Positions 19,761-29,733 are shown, counted from the first letter of the stretch. The stretch is DNA of 64,000 bases from UBA6197 sp047638075 (GCF_047638075.1 NZ_JBLJBV010000057.1:1-64000), one strand, 5' to 3'. The notes: a model not told the origin generated them from the letters alone. Made by a program: numbers and translations.

Positions 19761-20447
19761 TCAGGCCACCAGTCGATAGCCGCCCGACTCTGTCACCAAC
19801 AGGCGCGCGTTTGACGGATCCGGCTCAATCTTTTGCCGCAGCCGGTAGATGTGGGTTTCCAGCGTATGGGTCGTGACCCCCGCATTATACCCCCAGACCT
19901 CATGCAGCAAAACATCCCGCGCCACCACACCATCGGTGGCACGATAAAGAAACTTCAAAATATTGGTTTCTTTCTCGGTCAGACGAATCTTGCGCTCTTT
20001 CACGTCAATCAGCATCTTCATTGCCGGTTTGAATGTATATGGCCCCAGTTGGAAGATGGCGTCTTCGGACTGCTCATGCGTGCGCAATTGTGCGCGCAGA
20101 CGGGCCAGCAACACCGGAAATTTGAACGGTTTGGCAATGTAGTCATTGGCGCCAGAATCAAGCCCCAGGATCGTATCGGCATCCGTATCATGCCCCGTCA
20201 GCATCACGATGGGGCATTTGACGTTCAATTTGCGCAGCTTCTTGCACAGTTCGCGGCCGTCGGTGTCCGGCAGGCCCACATCCAGCAACACCAGATCGTA
20301 TAGCGCCTGCTTGGCCTTATCGACGGCTTCCGCCCCAGACCCCGCCTCGAACACATCAAAATCGTCGGTCGCAACCAGTTGTTCGGCCAGTGCCTCGCGC
20401 AGGTCGCTATCATCATCCACCAAAAGGATCTTTTTCAACGCAGACAT
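19761..20447 (-). CDS. cenR: OmpR-family response regulator, CenR-like
   Basis: 228 residues: receiver domain with LLVDDDSDLREAL, the phosphoacceptor in LVLLDVGLPDTDGREL (Asp56), GANDYIAKPF, then a winged-helix output domain with RLTEKETNILKFLYRA, WGYNAGVTTHTLETHIYRLRQKIEPDPSNARLLVTESGGYRLV. The segments around HEQSEDAIFQLGPY and the output domain closely recall Caulobacter CenR, an essential envelope regulator paired with CenK; that name is recalled, not searched. No histidine kinase gene is adjacent. Confidence 0.8.
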   Translation of the reverse strand: MSALKKILLVDDDSDLREALAEQLVATDDFDVFEAGSGAEAVDKAKQALYDLVLLDVGLPDTDGRELCKKLRKLNVKCPIVMLTGHDTDADTILGLDSGANDYIAKPFKFPVLLARLRAQLRTHEQSEDAIFQLGPYTFKPAMKMLIDVKERKIRLTEKETNILKFLYRATDGVVARDVLLHEVWGYNAGVTTHTLETHIYRLRQKIEPDPSNARLLVTESGGYRLVA

Positions 20448-20596
20448 CCTTGCCTCCTATATCTTTGAGGCATAATTGGCCCCTACCTAACGCTCACGAC
20501 AAGGGCCAGTGGCAGTTCTGAAAGATTTCTCACGCGGACGTGTCGCAATACCGGGATATGTTTCAATTTGTTTCAGCCATCGCTATCTTCGCACAC

Positions 20597-21685
20597 ATGA
20601 ACACCACACCCCTGCCCCTTGGCCCCACCCCTTCTGAACGGCTCAACCGCGCCCGCGCTGACCTGCGTATGGGCCTTCCCGTCGTGCTGACAGGGGATGG
20701 CGCAGCACTGGCGGTCGCGGTTGAAACCCTGTCACCCGCGCGGCTGATGGCGCTGGCCGCCCTTGGCCCATTGACACTGGCACTGACCGCACGGCGGGCC
20801 GAAACGCTCAAAGCGCGCGCCTATGATGGCGATCTGGCGCGCATCCGGGTGCCCAAAGACGCCGATCTGCGCTGGCTAAGGGCGCTGGCAGATCCGGCAG
20901 ATGACTTGATGACGCCGCTGAAAGGCCCGCTGCAAACCCTGCGCGAAGGCCCGACAGACCTGGCCAGAACCGCACTGGCGCTGACCAAATCGGCACATCT
21001 GCTGCCCGCGGCACTGCTCGCCCCGCTTTCCGGCCCCACCCCCGAGGGCCTGACCACCCTGACCTGCACCGAGGCCACCCGCGCCCTCACCTCCGAGGCG
21101 ACCCTGGCCCCCGTTGCTGCCGCCCGCCTGCCAATGGCCGCCGCCGGCATGGGCAGGTTGCACATCTTCCGCCCCGATGACGGCGCCGAAGAACATTACG
21201 CCATCGAAGTCGGCACCCCCGACCGCGCGGTGCCGGTACTGGCCCGCCTCCATTCAGCCTGCTTCACCGGCGACGTTCTGGGCAGCCTGAAATGCGATTG
21301 CGGCCCCCAGCTTGATGCCGCCCTTACCCAGATGGGGGTGGCGGGCGCGGGCGTGCTGCTTTACCTCAACCAGGAAGGTCGCGGCATCGGGCTAGCCAAT
21401 AAGATGCGCGCCTATTCCCTGCAGGATCAAGGCTTTGACACGGTCGAGGCGAACCACCGACTTGGCTTTGAGGACGATGAACGCGATTTTCGTATCGGTG
21501 CAGGCATCTTGAAAAAGCTAGGGTTTTCCGCCGTGCGCCTGCTGACCAATAACCCCGCCAAGGTTCGCATGTTGGAAGCCAACGGCATCACCGTTACCGA
21601 ACGCGTGCCACTTCACGCCGGGCTAAGCCGCCATAACGCCGCCTATCTGGCCACCAAGGCCGCCAAATCCGGCCATATACTGTGA
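20597..21685 (+). CDS. ribA: GTP cyclohydrolase II with a degenerate N-terminal region
   Basis: Opens the imidazole ring of GTP in the first step of riboflavin synthesis. 362 residues. The C-terminal half is a full RibA: RLHSACFTGDVLGSLKCDCGPQL gives the three zinc cysteines, followed by LYLNQEGRGIGLANKMRAY and the LLTNNPAKV substrate motif. The first 190 residues have the rough layout of a DHBP synthase (RADLRMGLPVVLTGDG) but lack its acidic active-site motifs, so RibB activity is doubtful. Start at 20597 is preferred to the in-frame 20540. Confidence 0.92.
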   Translation: MNTTPLPLGPTPSERLNRARADLRMGLPVVLTGDGAALAVAVETLSPARLMALAALGPLTLALTARRAETLKARAYDGDLARIRVPKDADLRWLRALADPADDLMTPLKGPLQTLREGPTDLARTALALTKSAHLLPAALLAPLSGPTPEGLTTLTCTEATRALTSEATLAPVAAARLPMAAAGMGRLHIFRPDDGAEEHYAIEVGTPDRAVPVLARLHSACFTGDVLGSLKCDCGPQLDAALTQMGVAGAGVLLYLNQEGRGIGLANKMRAYSLQDQGFDTVEANHRLGFEDDERDFRIGAGILKKLGFSAVRLLTNNPAKVRMLEANGITVTERVPLHAGLSRHNAAYLATKAAKSGHIL

Positions 21686-22185
21686 CCCCGATTGATCTGG
21701 TATTAACCCCGCTTGGCCTGCGGTACCGGGGGCGTCGCTTTCCCGTGACCATCGGGCGCAATGGCCTGACCGCCAACAAACACGAGGGCGACAGCGCCAC
21801 CCCCATCGGCCTCCACACGATCACCGGCATGATGTTTCGCCCCGACCGGATCGCGGCCAAGACTCTGCCCCGTTGGGCAGTGCCCATCGGCCCGCGCGAC
21901 CTGTGGTGCGACGCACCCGACCACCTAGCCTACAATCGCCTCGTGCGCGCCCCCTTCAATGCCAGCGCCGAACAGATGCGCCGCGCTGACCCTCTTTATG
22001 ACCTTGTGCTGATTACCGACTGGAACTCTCCCAACCCGGTCCCATATGGCGGTTCTGCCATATTCCTGCACCAGATGCGTCGCCCGGGCTATCCCACGGC
22101 GGGCTGCATAGGCTTTCACCGTGCCCATCTGCTGTGGATCGCACAGCGTCTGCACCCAGGCGCACGGTTGATCGTGCGCGCTTGA
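21682..22185 (+). CDS. L,D-transpeptidase (YkuD-domain) family protein
   Basis: 167 residues with the L,D-transpeptidase signature: His130 in FLHQM and the nucleophile Cys142 in GYPTAGCIGFHR, plus GDSATPIGLHTI. It may form 3-3 peptidoglycan crosslinks or cut them. There is no signal peptide or membrane helix, which is odd for a periplasmic enzyme. The GTG start overlaps the ribA TGA stop by 4 bases, so translation is coupled to ribA. Confidence 0.88.
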   Translation: MTPIDLVLTPLGLRYRGRRFPVTIGRNGLTANKHEGDSATPIGLHTITGMMFRPDRIAAKTLPRWAVPIGPRDLWCDAPDHLAYNRLVRAPFNASAEQMRRADPLYDLVLITDWNSPNPVPYGGSAIFLHQMRRPGYPTAGCIGFHRAHLLWIAQRLHPGARLIVRA

Positions 22186-22190
22186 TCTCG

Positions 22191-22232
22191 TTTTCTTTGG
22201 CCAAATACTCCGGGGTCCGGGGCAGCGCCCCG
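22191..22232 (+). repeat. Dispersed intergenic repeat, copy A
   Basis: TTTTCTTTGGCCAAATACTCC followed by CCGGGG-N5-CCCCGG. Lies between the convergent L,D-transpeptidase and yggS genes. Same T-run, TTGGCC, AAATACTCC and GC-hairpin order as copies at 43703, 53715, 60907 and 27075. Confidence 0.65.
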
Positions 22233-22235
22233 GCG

Positions 22236-22889
22236 TCAGCCATAGTCGCGCGCGCCGAATAACGCGGACCCTAGCCGCACATGCGTGGCCCCCGCAGTGA
22301 TTGCCGCCTCGAAATCACCGCTCATTCCCATCGACAGGCCCGCCAAGCCATTGCGTGCGGCCATCTCGGCCAGCGCGGCGAAATGCGGGGTGGGGTCTTC
22401 GGCTTCGGGGGGAATACACATCAGGCCGACCAGCGGCAGATCCAGCGCCCGGGCGTCAGCGATGAATGGGTCCAGGTCCTCGGGCAGGACGCCTGCCTTT
22501 TGCGATTCGCTTCCGGTGTTGACCTGCACGAACAGATCAGGGCTGGCGCCGCGATCCTGCGCCAAACGGGCCAGCCGCGCCGCAAGGCTGGGGCGGTCCA
22601 GCGTGTGAATGGCGTCAAATAATTCTACCGCCAGTTTCGCCTTGTTGGTTTGCAGCGGGCCAATCATATGCACCGCCACACCCGCAAACTGCGCGCGCCA
22701 GGCGGGCCATTTCCCCGCGGCCTCTTGCACATAGTTCTCGCCAAACAGGCGCTGGCCGGCGTGCAGGATTGCCTCAACCCGGTTAGCGGGTTGCACCTTG
22801 GACACGGCGATCAGTTGCACCGAACCGGGCGCTCGCCCGGCTGCGGCTTCGGCACGGCGGATCCGCCCTAATACCTCATTCAATGCCAT
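22236..22889 (-). CDS. yggS: YggS/PLPBP-family PLP homeostasis protein
   Basis: 217-residue alanine-racemase-like TIM barrel with the PLP lysine in LIAVSKVQPANR (Lys31), LFGENYVQEAAGKWPAW, HMIGPLQTNKAKLAV, QVNTGSESQKAGV and the C-terminal GMSGDFEAAITAGATHVRLGSALFG. It binds PLP and influences vitamin B6 and amino-acid pools; no enzyme activity is established. It starts within the last 14 bases of the upstream TPR-sulfotransferase gene. Confidence 0.94.
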   Translation of the reverse strand: MALNEVLGRIRRAEAAAGRAPGSVQLIAVSKVQPANRVEAILHAGQRLFGENYVQEAAGKWPAWRAQFAGVAVHMIGPLQTNKAKLAVELFDAIHTLDRPSLAARLARLAQDRGASPDLFVQVNTGSESQKAGVLPEDLDPFIADARALDLPLVGLMCIPPEAEDPTPHFAALAEMAARNGLAGLSMGMSGDFEAAITAGATHVRLGSALFGARDYG

Positions 22890-25053
22890 CTTTCGCCTCT
22901 GTTAAGATATCGCCAAGAGCATCCATCATCATGCCAAGCTCTTTTTCATAGCGTTTCCAACTTTGAACCGACCCAGCAGAGATCGGTTGGCGCGCTTGAT
23001 AGACTGACAGGGTATCCACTTTGCGCACGTTTTTATGGGACTCAAGACACTGATCCTCCCATTCCAGGCCCGCAGCGGCGATCAGGTTGCGGCTTTCGGT
23101 CTCGGGGTTGGCCACCAGCGATTCATAATCCACCTCGTAGATCCAATCGGGCACACGGCGGCGCCAGAAACCCACCATTTCAACAAAGCTGCGGTAGTAT
23201 TGCGCCAAATCCCCAAGGTCATAAGCATATAGATGCGTGCCTTCTGCGAATTTGTTCTTGTAGATCGACAGCAGCGTATCACGCGGATCGCGCCGCACGA
23301 CAATTATTCGCGCCTTTGGCAAAGCCAGCTTGATCAGGCCGATATGCATATAGGTCAGGATCGACTTGTCGGTGACCCGCGCCGCATCGGGAAAGCGCGC
23401 ACCCAGCTTTTCCGCGTATTCCCGGCCAACCGCCGCAATTGCCTCGGCGGGTAGCGATGAAACCGGTGCGAATCGGCCGTCTGCGGCCGATATCAGCCGC
23501 AGCGCCGCGCCTGCCGCCACGCCGGCCTCGCCAGCGGCCTCGACCTTTGAATGGGCGGCGATGATCCGTTCGACCAGGGTGGTGCCTGAACGGGGCATGC
23601 CGGTGACAAAAATGGGGGCGTAGTCGCAGGCGCCTTCGGGCTGTGCTGTGGCGAAATCGAAACCGGCATAGGCCTCTTGCAGCGCGCGCACCTCGTTCAG
23701 GCGGTGGCTAATGTCATAGGGCCACGCCTTGCGCATCAATCCGTTGGCGATGTTCAGATACTCAAACACGCGGTCATACTGGCGGGTATCCTCTAGCGCC
23801 TTTGCGATGGCAAAGCCAAAGTTCATGCGGTCGGTATCGGGCAGCCCCTTGGCGTTGAACCGGGTGACCATCTGTTCCAGCAAGGGATCATCGGCCCGTG
23901 TGCGGTGCGAGGCGATGAACAGCCGGTAATTTTCGCCGTTGGTCGGGTCTGCGCCAAAGCTGCGGCGAAACAGCGCCTCGGCGTCGTCGAACTGGCCAAG
24001 GCTTTGCAACAGCCCGGCCTTTCCGGCCAATGCGTTGGCGTGGTCGGGTGCGCGGTTCAAAACCCGGTCGTATTCGTCCATCGCCTGGCTGACGTGGCCC
24101 AGACGGGTATGGGCCTGGGCAAGCGAAAGGCGCGGCTGCAACCCGGCGGGGTCTGCAACCAATGCGCGCGAAAAGGCTTCGGCGGCCTCGGCGTATTGGC
24201 TTAGGCGGAAATGGATTTCCCCCAGCAACAGTGGTGCTGCGGCAGACCTCGGGTCTAATGTTGCGGCCTTTTGCGCATAGGGTAGCGCATGGGTCTGCGC
24301 GCCAAGGCGGTTCAGCATATCGGCCAGATTGATCAGCGCGGCGGGCCAGTTCGGGGCGGCAATCACGGCGGCACGAAAGGCCCGCGCGGCATCGGCGGTG
24401 CGTCCCAAATCGCGCAGCGTCGTGCCCAGATTGTTCTGCGCCTCGGCGTAGCCGCGTTGCAGGGCCACTGCGCGCCGAAAACTGGCGATGGCGGCCTCTT
24501 TGGCGCCCAGGTCGCGTTGCGCCATACCCAGGGCGTTGGCAAACGCGGGTTCTTGCGGGTGGCGGGCGGCTTCGGCGGCGGCAAGGCGCTGTGCCTCGGC
24601 GGGTTTGCCCGCTTTCAGGTGCTTGAGGATCCGGTCCAGGGCGGGGCGCTTTGCCGCAGAGATCGGGGCGGGCGGGCGGCCATGGGGGCGGGCAAAACGG
24701 TCTTGAACGGCAATCCGCAGCGCCGGGGCAATGGGGGCGGATTTCACCGCGCCAAGCAGGGCGGCGTCGGCCTGCGGGTCGGCGGCAAGGGCGGCCGCCT
24801 CGGCCCAGGCCTGCCAGATCGCGGGTTCGGCGGGTTTGAGGGCGGCGGCGCGGGAAAGATGGGCAAGCGCACGGGAAAAACGGTCGGTCACAGCGCAGAT
24901 GCGGCCGATGTGAAAATGCACCTCGGCGATATCGGGATTGATTTTCAGGATCTGTTCATAGCAGGCCAAGGCATCGTCAAAGCGGCGGTCGGACTGATGC
25001 TTTTGCCCTTGGGCGAACAGGGCGTGTACGGGGTCTGGTTTGGTCGGCGGCAT
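22876..25053 (-). CDS. TPR-repeat protein fused to a sulfotransferase domain
   Basis: 725 residues. Residues about 10-400 are a run of tetratricopeptide repeats (for example FDDALACYEQILKINPDIAEVHF and GYAEAQNNLGTTLRDLGR). The C-terminal part is a PAPS-dependent sulfotransferase: the 5'-phosphosulfate loop PIFVTGMPRSGTTLVERI at about 480-497 and the 3'-phosphate motif RRDPRDTLLSIYKNKF at about 585-600. The acceptor is unknown; tyrosine sulfation or glycan sulfation are both possible. The start at 25053 is chosen because a longer frame to 25164 would cover the porin terminator. Confidence 0.88.
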   Translation of the reverse strand: MPPTKPDPVHALFAQGQKHQSDRRFDDALACYEQILKINPDIAEVHFHIGRICAVTDRFSRALAHLSRAAALKPAEPAIWQAWAEAAALAADPQADAALLGAVKSAPIAPALRIAVQDRFARPHGRPPAPISAAKRPALDRILKHLKAGKPAEAQRLAAAEAARHPQEPAFANALGMAQRDLGAKEAAIASFRRAVALQRGYAEAQNNLGTTLRDLGRTADAARAFRAAVIAAPNWPAALINLADMLNRLGAQTHALPYAQKAATLDPRSAAAPLLLGEIHFRLSQYAEAAEAFSRALVADPAGLQPRLSLAQAHTRLGHVSQAMDEYDRVLNRAPDHANALAGKAGLLQSLGQFDDAEALFRRSFGADPTNGENYRLFIASHRTRADDPLLEQMVTRFNAKGLPDTDRMNFGFAIAKALEDTRQYDRVFEYLNIANGLMRKAWPYDISHRLNEVRALQEAYAGFDFATAQPEGACDYAPIFVTGMPRSGTTLVERIIAAHSKVEAAGEAGVAAGAALRLISAADGRFAPVSSLPAEAIAAVGREYAEKLGARFPDAARVTDKSILTYMHIGLIKLALPKARIIVVRRDPRDTLLSIYKNKFAEGTHLYAYDLGDLAQYYRSFVEMVGFWRRRVPDWIYEVDYESLVANPETESRNLIAAAGLEWEDQCLESHKNVRKVDTLSVYQARQPISAGSVQSWKRYEKELGMMMDALGDILTEAKDGIE

Positions 25054-25146
25054 CGGGCATACCCCTGTCTGGGCCGGGTCGGGCGGAACGCGCCGAACCT
25101 TAGCCGCCGGTCCACCCCTTGTCGAGGTGCCGATCCTGCCCCCCAA

Positions 25147-25176
25147 AAGAAAAGAGCGGGCCAAGGCCCGCTCTTT
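25147..25176 (-). terminator. Rho-independent terminator of the porin gene
   Basis: AAAGAGCGGGCC-AA-GGCCCGCTCTTT, a perfect 12-bp stem. On the minus strand it is followed by TCTTTTGGGG. It begins 21 bases after the porin stop. Confidence 0.93.
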
Positions 25177-25197
25177 CCCTAAGCAATGATCCTAAGA

Positions 25198-26259
25198 TCA
25201 GAACGCCATCGCGACGCCGACCGAGTAGGTTTCAAACCCATCGTCCGGGCCAAAAACGTTGTCCCAGCTGCTGTCGCCGTAGCCGGCATGAACCGACAGA
25301 CCGCCGCCCAGATCGTAGGCTGCTGCAAGGCCAAAGCCCTTGATTTTGCCAAGACCGTCAATGTCATACACGCCGTAGTTGGCGCCAACCGAGATTGCAC
25401 CGGTGGTGTAGCCCAGCGACAATTGGGTCTGGGTGGCATCGGCATTGTCGGCCGACCAATCGGAATAGGCCAGACCAGCGACGAAGCCGTTGCCCATATC
25501 GGCGTTAACCGACACCGCAACGATGTCAATATTACCGTCGAGTCCTAGTCCTGCGGTATTCCAACCGGTGACTGGGTCATAGGCGGAGGTTCCGGTTGCA
25601 TCGCCGTAGCCGCCGTCACCACCTAGGTTGCCCGGCAGGTAACCGAGAGCTTCGAACGACTGGTAGGCCAGGCCAAAGCCAAGCGCGGTCGAACCGAAGG
25701 TGGTTTTGTAGGTCACACCAGCAGCGTAGTTGGTGCTGCGGCCAGCAACGTCGTCGTCCAGCTCGGCCGACAGGGCAAAGCCAAAGTCGCCCATCGAATA
25801 GTCGTAGCGAACGATCTGGTTGTCATAGAAGCCGTCACCGAACGAACCCATGTAGCCAGCGTGCATGGTTTCGTCGTCACCGATGGAACCCGGGTTGCCC
25901 ACGGATTCGGTGATCGCCCAGTCCATGGCGCCATCAATTTCGCCCATGGTCAGGGTGCCGAACGAACCCGAAATGAAGGCAGCTTCGTTGTCGATCGACA
26001 CGTTGCCGTTGGCGTTGCCTTCGACTTTCGAGAAGTCGAACAAAGAACCGAACGACAGGCCGCCATCGGTCACGCCGGTCGCTTTGATCGACAGCGTGAT
26101 GTCATTGTGGAACTGGGTTTCACCACCAGCGGCGAAGCTGATGTTGTTGTCGCCACCGCCAACAAAACCCATTTCGGCCGAACCGGAGATGGCAATCTCT
26201 GCCGAAGCGGCGCCAGCGAACGCGACCAGTGCGGACGTGGTAAGAAGAATCTTTTTCAT
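25198..26259 (-). CDS. Outer-membrane porin, Rhodobacter type
   Basis: 353 residues. A signal peptide (MKKILLTTSALVAFAGAASA) is followed by a beta-barrel-like sequence rich in Gly, Asp, Ser and aromatic residues with alternating hydrophobicity, beginning EIAISGSAEMGFVGG and ending in AMAF with a terminal phenylalanine, as BAM substrates do. The FGTLTMGEIDGAMDWAI segment matches the gram-negative porin pattern. It is a monocistronic gene with its own terminator. The upstream frame to 26376 is rejected because the signal peptide fixes the start at 26259. Confidence 0.92.
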   Translation of the reverse strand: MKKILLTTSALVAFAGAASAEIAISGSAEMGFVGGGDNNISFAAGGETQFHNDITLSIKATGVTDGGLSFGSLFDFSKVEGNANGNVSIDNEAAFISGSFGTLTMGEIDGAMDWAITESVGNPGSIGDDETMHAGYMGSFGDGFYDNQIVRYDYSMGDFGFALSAELDDDVAGRSTNYAAGVTYKTTFGSTALGFGLAYQSFEALGYLPGNLGGDGGYGDATGTSAYDPVTGWNTAGLGLDGNIDIVAVSVNADMGNGFVAGLAYSDWSADNADATQTQLSLGYTTGAISVGANYGVYDIDGLGKIKGFGLAAAYDLGGGLSVHAGYGDSSWDNVFGPDDGFETYSVGVAMAF

Positions 26260-26507
26260 CGTTTCCCTCGTTGTCTCTAAGGTGCAACCCCAACTCAGGA
26301 GGATCCGAGATGGGTATGAATGCTTTTTCGTCCTTCGCCCCCGGCTTTGCAACTCAAACACAGGGTCGGGCGGCATTAGGGGGCGGCATGGTGCAGTCTT
26401 GCCACAGTGCGCGCGCCCGCACCAAGGGATGTCGTGGGCAAAAAACCTTGTCGGGCATCAGGCCATGGGCTAGACAGCATGAAACGCCAAACGGGGACGG
26501 TTTTCAG

Positions 26508-27020
26508 ATGACACTTAAACGCCGCGCGCGCGGCAGCTTGCACGCCATTGCCTTGCTTGCGCTGACCTTTTCCGTCGCTGCCTGTGGCGGGGGCAATCCG
26601 TTTTCATTTGGCGCAAAGCCCAAGACGGCAGACACGGCCGAGGCGGAACCGGTCAGAAACCTGGGCGATCAGCCGAAATCCACCATCTGGGATCTGTTCA
26701 CCAACGCAAAAGACCCCAGCACCACGGTCGAGGTGAACAAATACCTCTGGCAGGCCTCGCTTGAGGTGTTGAACTTCTTGCCGATCCAGTCGGTCGATCC
26801 GTTTTCGGGGGTGATCGTCACCGGCTACGGCACCCCGCCCGGCGGCGGCCGCGCCTACCGCGCCACAGTTTATGTGCAAGACCCCGCATTGGACGCGCGC
26901 AGCCTGAAGGTCGCGCTGGACAGCCGCGGCGGTGCCGTGTCGCCCGACACCGTGCGCGCCGTCGAAGATGCGATTCTGACGCGGGCCCGGCAAATCCGCA
27001 TCCGCGATTCGAAGCTGTAG
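26508..27020 (+). CDS. DUF3576 lipoprotein
   Basis: 170 residues. The signal peptide ends in lipobox VAAC followed by GGG, so it is an anchored lipoprotein. The mature part (STIWDLFTNAKDPSTTVEVNKYLWQASLEVLNFLPIQSVDPFSGVIVTGYG) is the DUF3576 pattern widespread in alphaproteobacteria; function unknown. The same frame stays open back to an ATG at 26310 with AGGAGG ahead of it, but the signal peptide argues for 26508. Confidence 0.85.
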   Translation: MTLKRRARGSLHAIALLALTFSVAACGGGNPFSFGAKPKTADTAEAEPVRNLGDQPKSTIWDLFTNAKDPSTTVEVNKYLWQASLEVLNFLPIQSVDPFSGVIVTGYGTPPGGGRAYRATVYVQDPALDARSLKVALDSRGGAVSPDTVRAVEDAILTRARQIRIRDSKL

Positions 27021-27074
27021 GCGCGCCAACCCGGCGCTGATACCCCCGCCGCGGGCCCCTATCCGTTCCCGAAC

Positions 27075-27110
27075 GCCCCCGGCGGGGATATTTTTGCGAC
27101 GATAAAGGCG
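27075..27110 (-). repeat. Dispersed intergenic repeat, copy E (variant)
   Basis: Minus strand: TCGTCGCAAAAATATCCCCG followed by CCGGGGGC. It matches 19 of 23 bases of the core of copy C at 53715 by eye. Located between the DUF3576 gene and leuS, both on the plus strand. Confidence 0.5.
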
Positions 27111-27189
27111 CAAACCCCGTGACCGTCTGGACCTGTCGCCCCCGCCCGGTGTAGCAAGCCCCGGCAGAATTCCGCATGAGGGGCCAGAT

Positions 27190-29733
27190 ATGTCGTACGA
27201 ACCCAGCCAGAACGAAGCGAAATGGCAAAGGGCCTGGGATGAGGCCGACGTGTTTTTGGCCCGGCGCGACCCGGACAAGCCGAAATACTATGTGCTGGAG
27301 ATGTTCCCCTACCCCTCGGGGCGGATCCACATGGGGCATGTGCGCAACTATACGATGGGCGACGTGGTGGCGCGCTACAAGATGAGCTGCGGCTTTTCGG
27401 TGCTGCACCCGATGGGCTGGGACGCCTTCGGCATGCCCGCCGAAAACGCCGCGATGGAGCGGGGCGGCCACCCGAAGGACTGGACCTACGGCAATATCGC
27501 AGACATGCGCGCGCAGATGAAACCCCTGGGCCTGTCGATCGACTGGAGCCGCGAATTTGCCACCTGCGACCCGGAATACTATGGCCAGCAGCAGGCAATG
27601 TTTCTGGATATGCTGGCGGCCGGGCTGGTCTACCGCAAGAATGCCGTGGTGAACTGGGACCCGGTCGATATGACCGTGCTGGCCAATGAACAGGTGATCG
27701 ACGGCAAGGGTTGGCGCTCTGGCGCGCCGGTCGAGCGGCGCGAACTGACGCAGTGGTTCTTTCGGATCTCGGATTACGCGGGCGAATTGCTGGGCGCGCT
27801 GGATGGGCTGAAGGACTGGCCCGAAAAGGTGCGGCTGATGCAGGCCAACTGGATTGGCCAGTCGCGCGGGCTGCAATTTGCCTTCTCGATGGTGGATGCG
27901 CCCGACGGGTTTGACCGGCTAGAGGTGTATACGACCCGCCCCGACACCCTGCGCGGTGCCAGCTTTGCCGCGATCAGCCCGGATCACCCGCTGGCCCGGC
28001 ATCTGGAACGCCACGACCCGAAGCTGGCCGAGTTCGTGGCCGAATGCCGCCGGATCGGCACCACCGAAGAGGCGCTGGAAAAGGCCGAAAAGCGCGGCAT
28101 GGACACCGGCCTGCGCGTCCGCCATCCGCTGGACGAATCATGGGAGCTGCCGGTCTACATCGCCAACTTCATCCTGATGGATTACGGCACAGGCGCAATC
28201 TTTGGCTGCCCCGCGCATGATCAGCGCGACTATGAGTTTGCCACCAAATACGGCCTGCCGATCAACGCGGTCTATGAGGCAAAAGACGACCCCACCCCCC
28301 TGACCGAGGCCTATGTGCCGATGAAATCGGAACCGGTGCGCTATGTGCGCGGCTTTGCCGGCGACGAGGTGCAAACCGGCGATGACGGCGTGGCCACAGC
28401 CATTTCGTTTTGCGAAACCAACGGCATCGGGCGCGGCGTCACGAATTACCGTCTGCGCGACTGGGGTCTTTCGCGGCAACGCTATTGGGGCTGCCCGATT
28501 CCGGTGGTGCATTGCGATACCTGCGGCGTGGTGCCCGAATCGAAGGCCAATCTGCCGATCAAGCTGCCCGATGACGTCAGCTTTGAGCAACCCGGCAACC
28601 CTCTGGACCGCCACCCGACATGGCGCGACTGTGCCTGCCCGAAATGCGGCGCCCCGGCGCGGCGCGAAACCGACACGATGGATACCTTCGTGGACAGCAG
28701 TTGGTATTACGCCCGTTTTACCAGCCCCCACGCCGCCACCCCGACCAACCCCGAAGACGCCGCGTACTGGATGAACGTCGACCAGTATATCGGCGGCATC
28801 GAACACGCGATCCTGCACCTTCTCTATTCGCGCTTCTTTGCCCGCGCGATGGCCAAAACCGGGCATCTGCCCGCCAAGGCGATCGAGCCGTTCAACGCGC
28901 TTTTCACCCAAGGCATGGTCACGCACGAAATTTACCTGACCCGCGACGCCCAAGGGCGGCCCGTCTATCACCTGCCCGAAGATGTCGAGGACGGCAAACT
29001 GCGCGCCACCGGCGAGGCGGTGAAGGTCATCCCTTCGGCCAAAATGTCGAAATCGAAAAAGAACGTGGTTGATCCGGTCAATATCATCCGGGCCTTTGGC
29101 GCCGATACGGCACGGTGGTTTGTGCTGTCCGACAGCCCCCCCGAACGCGATGTCGAATGGACATCCTCGGGCGCCGAGGCGGCGTATAAGTTCCTCAACC
29201 GGGTTTGGGCACTGTCTGACCGAATCGAAAGCATGGAAGATATCGGTGCCAGCGACGGCGACGACGCATTGCTGCGTGCCATGCACCGCGCCGTGCACGA
29301 AGTAACGCAAAACATCGAATCCTTTGCGTTCAACAAGGCTGTTGCCAAGATATACGAGTTTTCAAACACGCTGTCGAAGGCGCAGGCTAGCCGCACGGCC
29401 CTGCGTGGTGCGCTGCGCACGATGGCGCAGTTGATGTCACCCATGGTGCCGCATCTGGCCGAAGAGGTCTGGGCCGCCCAAGGTGGCACAGGGTTTGTGG
29501 TAAATGCACCATGGCCAAAAGCCGATCCGGCAATGCTGGTAGACGACATGATCGTGCTGCCCATCCAGATCAACGGCAAGCGGCGCTCGGAATTGTCGGT
29601 TGCCAGGGATATGCCCGCAGCAGAGGTTGAAAAACTGGCGCTGGCGGATGAAACTGTGATCAAGGTGCTTGCGGGCCAAGCGCCCAAAAAGCTGATCGTG
29701 GTGCCGGGGCGTATCGTCAATGTGGTTATCTGA
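27190..29733 (+). CDS. leuS: Leucyl-tRNA synthetase
   Basis: 847-residue class I synthetase. The HIGH motif is in [15 protein letters not shown], the KMSKS loop in [13 protein letters not shown], and a full CP1 editing domain lies between them ([41 protein letters not shown]). The zinc-like knuckle [15 protein letters not shown] and CACPKC are present. The 3' end overlaps lptE by 14 bases, starting the leuS-lptE-holA operon common in alphaproteobacteria. Confidence 0.97.
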   Translation: MSYEPSQNEAKWQRAWDEADVFLARRDPDKPKYYVLEMFPYPSGRIHMGHVRNYTMGDVVARYKMSCGFSVLHPMGWDAFGMPAENAAMERGGHPKDWTYGNIADMRAQMKPLGLSIDWSREFATCDPEYYGQQQAMFLDMLAAGLVYRKNAVVNWDPVDMTVLANEQVIDGKGWRSGAPVERRELTQWFFRISDYAGELLGALDGLKDWPEKVRLMQANWIGQSRGLQFAFSMVDAPDGFDRLEVYTTRPDTLRGASFAAISPDHPLARHLERHDPKLAEFVAECRRIGTTEEALEKAEKRGMDTGLRVRHPLDESWELPVYIANFILMDYGTGAIFGCPAHDQRDYEFATKYGLPINAVYEAKDDPTPLTEAYVPMKSEPVRYVRGFAGDEVQTGDDGVATAISFCETNGIGRGVTNYRLRDWGLSRQRYWGCPIPVVHCDTCGVVPESKANLPIKLPDDVSFEQPGNPLDRHPTWRDCACPKCGAPARRETDTMDTFVDSSWYYARFTSPHAATPTNPEDAAYWMNVDQYIGGIEHAILHLLYSRFFARAMAKTGHLPAKAIEPFNALFTQGMVTHEIYLTRDAQGRPVYHLPEDVEDGKLRATGEAVKVIPSAKMSKSKKNVVDPVNIIRAFGADTARWFVLSDSPPERDVEWTSSGAEAAYKFLNRVWALSDRIESMEDIGASDGDDALLRAMHRAVHEVTQNIESFAFNKAVAKIYEFSNTLSKAQASRTALRGALRTMAQLMSPMVPHLAEEVWAAQGGTGFVVNAPWPKADPAMLVDDMIVLPIQINGKRRSELSVARDMPAAEVEKLALADETVIKVLAGQAPKKLIVVPGRIVNVVI

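Noticed and set aside
25054..25164. 37-residue N-terminal extension of the TPR-sulfotransferase
   Set aside because: It covers part of the porin terminator (25147-25176) and has no TPR character.
24289..25182. 297-residue plus-strand frame opposite the TPR-sulfotransferase gene
   Set aside because: Gly/Arg-rich shadow of the TPR region; no domain recognised and no ribosome site of note.
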